Shown here piece by piece: positions 1 through 9,400 of a stretch of 16,960 nucleotides of DNA. Numbering within the stretch: position 1 is the first letter of the stretch; each line of letters begins with the position of its first letter. The DNA is taken from the NCBI GenBank assembly GCA_022360105.1, contig JAKSDL010000876.1, forward strand, positions 1-16,960. The letters run 5' to 3'. Below the pieces are notes generated by a model, which made no database searches, was not told the DNA's origin, and was given only the letters and a program-made list of their open reading frames with translations. The DNA is from Pseudomonadota bacterium. Lineage in GTDB: Bacteria > SAR324 > XYD2-FULL-50-16 > JAHJRI01. The position numbers were made by a program, and so were the translations under genes.

Positions 1-122
1 TGGGATTGTTGCCCCTGAGTACAAAGAAAGGACTGGAAGCTTTTGAAAAGGGGTTACGGGCTGATGTCAACCAACTTCTGGTTATTGAAGCTACCAGTGA
101 TTGCAAAGTGTTTGATTTGTGA
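1..122 (+). CDS. PKS ketoreductase C-terminal tail, 3' end of upstream gene (partial)
   Basis: The first complete codon is at 3, and 39 codons lead to TGA at 120-122. The peptide begins GLLPLSTKKGLEAFEKGL, which matches the C-terminal end of modular PKS KR domains (the 'PLST..GL.AFE' helix after the catalytic core). It is therefore the last part of a KR whose catalytic residues lie upstream of the window. The reading frame is the same as that of the giant PKS that follows. After the TGA the frame stays open through a linker into ACP1, the order expected inside one KS-(X)-KR-ACP module. Either the upstream protein really ends after its KR and the module is split before its ACP, or this TGA interrupts what was one longer gene. 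I am confident of the KR identity; whether the stop is natural is unresolved. Confidence 0.75.
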   Translation, partial: GLLPLSTKKGLEAFEKGLRADVNQLLVIEATSDCKVFDL

Positions 123-206
123 ATTTCTGATTCTGCAACAGCCGGCCAATCGAAAGTAACCAAAAAACAACCTGCGACCCTGCCTGCAACAGAAGAAAAT
201 GCCGCA
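123..206 (+). other. Open in-frame stretch between KR tail and ACP1 (linker-like)
   Basis: Read in the frame of both flanking coding regions, these 28 codons contain no stop and encode a Ser/Thr/Ala/Pro/Gln/Lys-rich peptide (ISDSATAGQSKVTKKQPATL...). It resembles the flexible linkers between KR and ACP domains. No ATG, GTG or TTG occurs in this frame before the TTG at 207. A weak purine run, AGAAGA at 191-196, could act as a poor ribosome binding site for that TTG. I see no promoter or hairpin. By chance about a quarter of random 28-codon stretches would be open, so openness alone is weak evidence; the linker-like composition adds some weight. Confidence 0.5.
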
Positions 207-443
207 TTGAAGGCTCAATTGGATAATTTCCTGACCGGGTTACTTGAGAAAGTCACCAAACTTCCCAGGCAAAAATTACATGCCAACAAAGCGTTCGAGA
301 AGTTTGGTATCAATTCCATCATGATTTCAAACCTTAATCGTGAACTTGAGGAAACATTTGGTGACATCTCCAAGACCCTGTTTTTTGAATACAGAACCAT
401 TGCCGAATTATCGGACTATTTTTATGAAAATCACCAGGAACAG
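207..443 (+). other. ACP1 domain, with GINS in place of GxDS
   Basis: A four-helix carrier domain of about 79 residues. The phosphopantetheine attachment serine is S37 in FGINSIM, where the Asp normally just before the serine is Asn36. The serine is kept, so the domain is probably still modified. It would carry the product of the KR encoded upstream of the TGA and hand it to KS1. Confidence 0.85.
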
Positions 444-3400
444 ATTGTAGAAGTCTTTGGTCAACACCAGCCAAAAAACACTGTATCGACTGATGATTCG
501 GTCTCGATCACAACTTCACCAACACCCACTAATCCGCGATTTCAATCACTACAGAAGCGAGCCAAAACCAGCGTCGGACAATTCGAAGGGGACAATTCCG
601 GGATAGCTATCATCGGATTGAGCGGTCACTATCCCCAGGCAGAAAATTTGGCGGAATTTTGGTCCAATTTGAAACAGGGACTGGATTGTGTAACTGAGAT
701 TCCCAAAGACAGGTGGGACTATGAATCACTCTTCGACACGGACAAAAGCAAACTTGGATCGTCCTACACCAAGTGGGGAGGTTTCTTAAACCGGATCGAT
801 CGATTTGATCCCTTGTTTTTTAATATCTCACCAAGAGAAGCTGAAACCATCGACCCACAGGAAAGGCTGTTTTTACAAACCGTTTGGGAAACCGTGGAAA
901 ATGCCGGGTATCGCCGGGATAAACTGAATCAGGCAAAAGTGGGTGTGTTTGTTGGTGTGATGTATGGCTGGTACCAATTGGTAGGCGCTGAAGACCTGTT
1001 GCGAGGTGAAAACAAGGCCGGTTACACCTCCTATTCTTCAATCGCCAATCGTATTTCCTATTGGATGAATTTTGACGGACCGAGCATCGCCCTTGATACC
1101 ATGTGTTCATCTTCTCTCACCGCAATTCATCTGGCCATGCAAAGCATACGCTCAGGTGATTGCGAACTGGCTGTGGCGGGCGGGGTAAATCTGATGACCC
1201 ATCCCAATAAATATCTGCAACTCAGCCAGAGCAAATTCGCTGCAAGCGATGGTAAATGCAGAGCATTTGGAACGGGTGGTGACGGTTACGTTCCAGGTGA
1301 GGGTGTGGGAGCAGTCCTACTTAAGCCCCTGGAAAAGGCCATGCAGGATGAGGACTTTATTTACGCAGTTGTTAAGGGCAGTGGAGTAAATCATGATGGG
1401 AAAACCAATGGTTACACGGTGCCAAATCCCAATGCTCAGTGCAGCCTGATCAGTGAGGTCCTGGAAAAAGCGGATGTTGATGCAAGTTCTATCAGTTACC
1501 TGGAAGCCCATGGCACCGGGACTGTACTAGGTGACCCTATCGAGATTAACGCCTTGAAAAAGGCTTACGCCAGTTATACCGATGCTAAACAATATTGTTC
1601 CATCGGCTCGGTTAAATCTAATGTTGGCCATTTGGAATCAGCGGCGGGAATGTCTGCTTTAACCAAAGTCATCCTGCAGATGAAACACAGCCAATTGGTG
1701 CCTTCCCTGCATACGGGAGAACTCAATCCCAATATCAATTTTGAAAAATCTCCGTTTTATGTACAAAAGGAGTTAAGTGAATGGGTTCCCGAAAATTCTG
1801 AAATCAAAAGAGCAGGTATCAGTTCCTTTGGTGCCGGGGGATCCAATGCTCATCTGATTGTGGAAGACTATCCACAAAAAACGGCCGTTGAAAGCATGAG
1901 CCACGACGAACCCTTATTGTTTGTCCTATCAGCTAAAACAAAAAACCGGCTCGCAGATTATGTCAGAACGTTCAATCAATTTTTGAGCGATTTAATAACA
2001 GGGCAGGTTGCATCCTTTCTGCCCGGCAATCTGTACAAGTTGAGTGATGTGATCTACACCTTGCAAACCGGTCGAGAGGCCATGGAAGAGCGCATTGCAA
2101 TTGTATTCTCTGAGCCGGATGAGTTGATCGACCGACTGGACCAATGGCTTGCTGATCAGCAGCCTCATGTTGACCGGATGACTTTCCAGGGAAGCGCTAA
2201 AATGGACGAAAATGCTGACGTTCTGATCTCCGGGGAAGAGGGCAAGGCATTTGTAGATACCCTGATCAAAGGGAGTAAGCTCGATAAGCTGGCCCAGCTC
2301 TGGGTTGGCGGTACTGAGATCGATTGGGAATTGTTGTGGACCAATAACCAATTAGCGGAAAGCGCAAAAAGGGTCCCCCTACCTACCTATCCCTTTGAAA
2401 AAGAACGCTGCTGGGTGCTTCCTGAAGGTGAGTATCTGGTTCCATTGCCTGGCTCCCTGCCTTCAAATGAATACGATGAGCAGTTAGGTCTGCCGGCAAC
2501 GCCAAGTGCAGATCTGCCTTCCATCCCGGAAAATTCTTATTATACGCTGGAAAAAAGCTGGAACATCTCAGGGCCGGCCGGCGAGGTAAGAGGTTTATCC
2601 GGAATCTATGTCTGCCTGGTTGGGGAGTCAGGTCAAGCATATCAATCAGAGTTGCAGAAGCAGTTGAGTGGGGCTCATCTTGTATTTGTTAATGCTGCAA
2701 CTGATGTTGCAGACGGCTTAAATCCATTTCAGGCCGAATCCGGTAAAACACTGGCTGAGAAGATCGTTTCTCGTAACACACCACAGCTCAAACTTTTAGA
2801 CAGGGGATTACCCATTTCAGGTTTGATTGATCTCACCGATCTGGATGAAGAAGCGACAGACATATACAAAGTTCGTTTTGGTAAAATTTCCCTGCTTCAG
2901 GAGTTGATCCGCTATCAAAGGGAGTTATCAGAGCTGGAACAACCACTTGAACTGATCCACTTTACCAGGGGATTGCAGCTCTTTGAACAGACCGATGTGT
3001 CAATTTCAAAAGTGTCACTGTCAGGGTCGGATATGGCTGGCCTATACAAAATGCTTTCCGCTGAATACCGCCATGTAGCTGCTAAAACTATTGATCTGGA
3101 TGCAAACCTGGAAAATATAGAGAAGGATGTTCAATTGATTGTCCGGGAACTCTCTATACCTGCAACCGATCAAGAGGTGTGCTACAGGAAAGGCGATCGC
3201 TATGTCCCCCGGATTAAAAAAGTGTGGATCGGGTCACAAGTAAACGCGGATCAGCTGGTGCCTCCTCCTCTGGATAAAGAAAAAGTCTTCGTTGTAACAG
3301 GAGGAACCCGTGGAATTGGATCAGCCGTTGCCGGATATCTGGCTGAAAAAGGAGTGAAACATCTGGTTCTCATGGGAGCCCAACCGCTTCCAGGCAGGGA

Positions 3401-6400
3401 ACAGTGGAAATCCCTGCTGGAGACCCAGTCGTCCGATCAGAGTACCATAGAAAAAATCCGGCAAATTGTTGAGCTGGAAAAATTGGGAGCCCGGGTAGAG
3501 TTATTTACAGGCAGTTTGAGTGATATCGACAAACTGAACAGCTTCTTTCATCGCATCAAACAGCAGTTGGGGCCTATTGGTGGTGTAGTACACTGTGCAG
3601 GATTATCCATCCGAAAAAACCCTGCATTTATTAATAAACAAAACAAAGATATTGCCAGGGTTCTTGAACCAAAAATTGGTGGCCTGGTTACACTTTCCAA
3701 AGTGTTGAAAGATGAGCCCATCGACCACTTCATTCTGTTTTCATCGGTATCATCCTGGGTAGCTCCGCTGGCTGTCAGTCTGAGCGATTATACCATGGCA
3801 AATTCCTTTATGAATGATTTTGCTGCTTACCAGCGAAGCCTGGGGAATGATCAATTTCAGTCGATCATCTGGCCAAACTGGCGTGAGATCGGTATGGGAG
3901 AGATCAAAAGTCCTGTGAATGAACGATTGGGACTGCAAGCCTTGAGTACCAGGCAGGGGCTGGATCTGTTTGAAGTCGCTTTGTCCAGGAAAGAACGACC
4001 GGTCATGATGGCAGGCGTTACGGTTGACAGGCCTTTGGTTCCGGAATTATTGACAGCGGTACCCGAGATATCCAAAACAAAGAAGTCATTTTCAGGGAAT
4101 GTGTCCAAGGTCACTCAACCTAAAATGGATGCGCCGGGTAGAAACAGATCGTTGGATTGGCTGGTTAATCTTTTTTCATCAGAGCTGAAAATAAAGAAAG
4201 ACAAGCTGGATGTGAATACCCATTTTGAAAAATTCGGTGTGGATTCCATCATCATCGCCGAATTGATCAAAAGAGTGGAAAGCGAGCTGGACTCCGAGCT
4301 TGATCCTTCGATCATCATTAATTACCCCACCCTGCACCAACTGGATGCGTATCTAAACGAGCATCATCAGGAGGAGGTAAAGCAGGCTGTTGGCTTCCCT
4401 GAGGCTCAATCACCGCAGGAATTTCAATTTACAAATACTGTTTCCGGTCCCCAAAAATCCATATCTGTTGATGATCATTCCATAACCTCTATTGCCAAAC
4501 GATCGGAGACAGCCAGTGAACCAGGTAAAATAGCGGTGATTGGTATGGCCTGCCATTTTCCGGGGGCTGAGAATAAAGACAAATTCTGGCAAAACCTCTC
4601 CCAAGGTGTTTCCAGCATTGGTATTGTTCCCGAGCTTCGCTGGAAGGCAAACGAGTGGTATCAAAACACGCATGCCAAAGGGAAAAGCATTAGCAAGTGG
4701 GGCGGTTTTATTGATCAGATCGATTATTTTGACGCGGATTATTTTGGCTTTACCGAGCTACAGGCGACCCAGTGCGATCCTCTTATCAGGCAATCTCTGG
4801 AAGTGACCGTCCAAACCTTGAAAGATGCCGGTTATGAAAAAGAGGAGCTTTGGGGACGACGTGTAGGCATGTTCATGGGTTCCCGTGTCAGCAATTATGC
4901 AGAACGCATTGCCGACTTCGCTAAAGACAGCATAACAGGCACGGGGCAAAATTTTATCACTGCGCACATTTCCCAGATGTTCAACTTGACGGGACCGAGC
5001 CTGGTAGTTGATACAGCCTGTTCATCCTCACTGGTGGCATTGCATCTGGCGTGTCAAAGTCTCTTTGCCGGTGAGTCGGAAATGGCATTGGCCGGTGGCG
5101 TGGATATTTTGCTTGATGAAAAGCCTTATCTCAACCTGAGCGAGGGTAAGGCCCTTTCTCCGGACGGCAAGTGTCACACGTTTGATGAGAAAGCAAATGG
5201 TTTCGTACCGGGTGAAGGATGCGGAATGGTACTTCTCAAATCATTGGATCAAGCTCTGGCGGATGGTGACCGGATTTATGCGGTGATTGACGGATCAGCC
5301 ATCAATAACGATGGGCATACCATGGGGATCACTACACCCAATCCCCGGATGCAAAAAGATGTTATTCAACAGGCGTTGAATAAAGGTGATATCTCAGCCA
5401 AATCGATCAGTTTTGTGGAGACCCACGGCACAGGAACCATGATTGGTGATCCCATCGAATTGAAAGCTTTGACCGAGGTTTTTTCCGGTGAAAACACAGA
5501 GAAGGGTGTTTGTGCTGTTGGTAGCGTAAAAACCAATATTGGACACCTGCTCAGTGCTGCCGGCATTGCCAGTTTCATCAAAGTAATCCTGTCAATTCAA
5601 CAAGCACAAATACCGCCCACTTTGAACTGTGAAACCCCCAATCCACGCTTTGATTTTGCCGCCTCTCCATTTTATCCCGTTACGGAATTATCTCCTTGGG
5701 AACCAAGAGAAGGTGTGCGTAGAGCTGCAATTAGCTCGTTTGGATTTGGCGGGACCAATGCACACCTGCTTGTCGGTGAATGTCCCCGGGAAAAACTTCA
5801 AGGATATCAACAAACCCGGTTTCCCTTGCCGGCAATTGAGTTTCAACGAAAACGATTCTGGCTCGAAAAAACAAACACGGCAAAAAAACCTGTCGGTCCG
5901 GAAGTTACTTATGAGTCGTTATTGAAGCTTGAATACCGTCCCGAACGTTCAAATTCCCAAGGGAAAAACCTGAATGTGGTGACTCACGTTAAGAATAATC
6001 ATTTTATCATGCGGGATCATCGCGTACATGATGTCAGTATCCTGCCCGGCGTCACATTTTTGGATATACTGTTGCGAGTCTTCCGGGACAAGGGGTTTGA
6101 TCTGCCAAGTACTCAAATCAAAGATGTGCTCTTCAGTGAAGCTGTTGCCACAACCAACGAATACAGCCGACAACTCGAAATCGCACTGGAAGTCTCGGGG
6201 AACCAGGGAAAAATCTCGGTTGACAGTCAAAAAATTCTGCAAGGACAGGTAGAGGGCATTGCTGCGAATAATTTAAAGGCAAATTTATACCTGAACCAGG
6301 TTGCCCCCTCCAAACAGATCGACATTGCAGCTCTTAAAAACCAGGCAGGGAATGTTACCGAAATGGATGAACTCTATGGTCATGTCCGGAATGTGGGAAT

Positions 6401-9400
6401 TACCCATTATGAATTCATGAAAGGTTCCGGGCAGGTGTATCAACACAATGACTATGTTTTAGCTGATCTCCGTCTCAGTCAACTGGCCGGCCGGCATCTT
6501 GATTCCTTCCATATTCATCCGGCATTTCTGGATTCTGCCACCATCGTTCCGTTGCTCTTTTTTGTGGAAGAGTTTCTACAAGCCCAGCCGGTGATTCCCA
6601 TCTACATCGAATCGTTTCAATTGGTCAAACAGCCCGGCGCACGTTGTTACGTTTATATCGAAAGGAGGAATTGCACAGGATCTCTGACTGATATTGCCTA
6701 CAGTGACATTGAATTGTTTGATGAGCAAGGGCAGATTTTAGCCAGGTTAAACCGTGTTGGTGTTAAGGAGATTCGCACAAAAGAATTAATCACCAAACAT
6801 CGCACGGATGGTTCGGATATGGCTGCAAGTCGGTCCATTCGGGCTGTCTCAAAAAAGCCTGTTCGAAATGTTGCTCCCAATGCAACAACGTTGCAGGGCA
6901 AAGAGCTGATTGAAGAAGATATTCGTCAGCTAATAGCCGACTCCTATGATACGTTGATTCAAGCAGAGGACAGAGAGACACGATTTTTCGATCTCGGTCT
7001 GGATTCAGCCATGTTGATGTCCCTGGTGCAGGACCTGGAGAATAAAATTGGTGATAATCTTTATCCCACCCTGCTTTTTGAATATCCAAACCTCGCTCAG
7101 CTTGCCGAGTACATCCATCAGGATTTCGCTGAGGTGTATAAAGCTTCGGTCACTGATCGCAACCCCGAACCGGTTCACATTCCGCCGGTTGAGATGAAAC
7201 GCACAATTGCGACTCAGAGGACTTCCACCGGTTTTGCTGATGATATCGCAATTATCGGACTGGATGGAAAATACCCGCAATCGGATAATCTGGCTGATTT
7301 TTGGAACAATATTGTGCAGGGAACCAACTGTATTACCGAAATTCCCAAAGATCATTGGGATATGGAGCCTTGGATATCCATCGATCGCAACGGAGATCGT
7401 TTGGATTGCAAATGGGGTGGTTTCATAAAGAACGTCAATCAATTCGATCCTTTATTCTTCAAAATTTCACCTAATGAAGTTCAACACCTGGACCCCCAGG
7501 TGAGATTGATGTTGGAGGTTGTCTGGAACGCGGTTGAGGATGCCGGGTACTCACCCGGATACCTTTCCCGTGAAAAGGTGGGGGTTTACCTGGGGGTGAT
7601 GAATGATGATTTTACCTGGGTCGAGGCGGAAAACCACCAGAAAACAGGGCAATTTGCAAACTCAGGCTGTTTTGCCAGTGAACTGGCAAATCGCATCTCC
7701 TACACAATGGATTTTACCGGGCCGAGCATGACGATAGAAACAGCCTGTTCTTCTTCCATGACTTCCCTGCATATGGCGAGAATGGCCCTGTTAAATAACG
7801 AATGCACCGTAGCCATTGCCGGTGGTGTAAATCTGAGTCTGCATGCCAGTAAATATCGCATGCTTTCGGGTTTGAAGCTTGTTTCACCTACCGGACAGGA
7901 GCGCACGTTTGATAAGTCAGCCGATGGATATATACCGGGCGAAGGTGTCGGCGCAGTTGTCCTGAAACCCCTTGCTAAGGCCGAGGCGGATCGAGATCAT
8001 ATCTACGGTGTCATCAAAGCATCGGCTATCAACCATTCGGGCACCGGTTCCGGAAGGTATGTGCCTGATATAAACGCTATATCGGAAGTAGTCGAAACCT
8101 CTCTTGATAATGCCAATCTCACAGCTGACCAGGTAAGCTATCTGGAAGCTCATGGTTCCGGAACAGCACTGGGCGACCCCATAGAAATCAAAGCTCTGGC
8201 CAAGGCTTTTGGTAAGTCTACCGATCAAAAAAATTATTGCGCTTTGGGTACTCGTTCCAATTTCGGTCATTTGGAGTCTGCGTCCGGTATTTGCTCATTA
8301 ACCAAGGTCCTGCTGAATATGCAGCAGGAAACCATACCGCAGTGTGTTGGCGTAGATGAAATTAATCCCAACATTCCGATCCATGATTACCCCTTCTACA
8401 TTCCGCATCAAACTCAATCCTGGAGTAGAGCGGACCAGCCAAGAATTTCGGGCATCAATTCCTTTGGTATCGGAGGCTCTAACAGTTTTGTGCTGGTGGA
8501 GGAATATGATAAGGAAAAAGGAAAAAATACAAACTGGTCTGTTCAATCCCATCTGATTGTTATTTCAGCAAGGGATGAGAAAGGACTCAACGCGTATGTC
8601 GAGAAATTCTTACATTACTTTCGGAAAGGTGATCTGAATGGAAACCTTCCCTCGCTAGCAGAAATGGCCTATACGCTGCAATTGGGCAGGGAAGCTATGC
8701 CGGAGCGCCTTGCAACTGTGGTTCCTTCCCTGGATGAGCTGAGACAGCGTCTCGAAGAATATTTGTCTAACAATAAAAAATCTGCGGATCCTTTGCAGAC
8801 GGTTATCTCAGGCCGACGCTCTTTAAAAGGAAATCACTCCTCCAATCATAAAATACCCGGGTCTGTCAAATATCTCGGATCATTGGACTCTACCGAGTGT
8901 GAACAACTATTGGCAGATCTGGCTAAAGCCTGGATTCACGGCTCAACCATCGATTGGAATCGATTGTATCAACAGGAAGATGGAGTTCTGAATCATCCCA
9001 TGAGAGTTTCATTACCCACCTACCCTTATGATAAGAAGGTCTATAGCCTAAACCAGAAGGTTAGTGGAAGCGAGGGCGTTTTCATTGCCGAACGATGGGT
9101 ACCCGGGGAGTTTACTTCAACAAGTGATAAGAAAGCCGTTGGCTCAGGAACAACACTGGTGTTTACCACCGGTAAAACGATTGATTTTTCTGACGATCAA
9201 GATGTGGATGTGGTGAATGCTGCCGAAACTTTTTCAAAAGTCGATGAGCGGACCTACAATCTCAATTTTGAATCAAAGGAGGATCTTGAACGATTAATAG
9301 AAAATCTGGCAACAGAGCGGAAATTACCGGACAAAATAATCGTTCGGGCATCAGTATCTGAAGAACAAGAGTTACTTGACGCCAAAAAAGCTCCTTTTTT

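Noticed and set aside
120..122. TGA read as Trp or selenocysteine in a variant code
   Set aside because: The next 5296 codons use TGG for Trp with no internal TGA, and I see no evident selenocysteine element after it. An ordinary stop or an error is simpler.
1872..2531. Possible AT domain after KS1
   Set aside because: There is no GHSxG serine motif, and the length is far short of an AT. The segment matches the trans-AT post-KS linker.
3193..3200. GCGATCGC palindrome (HIP1) as a sign of a cyanobacterial host
   Set aside because: I noticed only one copy in about 17 kb. Cyanobacteria with HIP1 usually have many more, and one can occur by chance.
2532..3290. Possible methyltransferase domain before the KR1 catalytic core
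   Set aside because: The length and pattern fit the KR structural subdomain; no SAM-binding glycine-rich motif is visible.
4233..4260. ACPs as beta-branching carriers
   Set aside because: None of the five ACPs has the Trp a few residues after GxDS that marks recognition by HMG-CoA synthase-type enzymes.
5967..6770. DH1 as a pyran synthase or double-bond-shifting domain
   Set aside because: The His, Pro and Asp expected of a dehydratase are all present, and it directly follows a KR-ACP-KS block, so dehydration is the simpler reading.
7005..7442. Antisense open frame of 145 codons, the longest on the minus strand
   Set aside because: It lies wholly inside the ACP3-KS3 coding region, has no recognisable domain and no convincing start signal. 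The other minus-strand and off-frame open stretches are the same kind of shadow.
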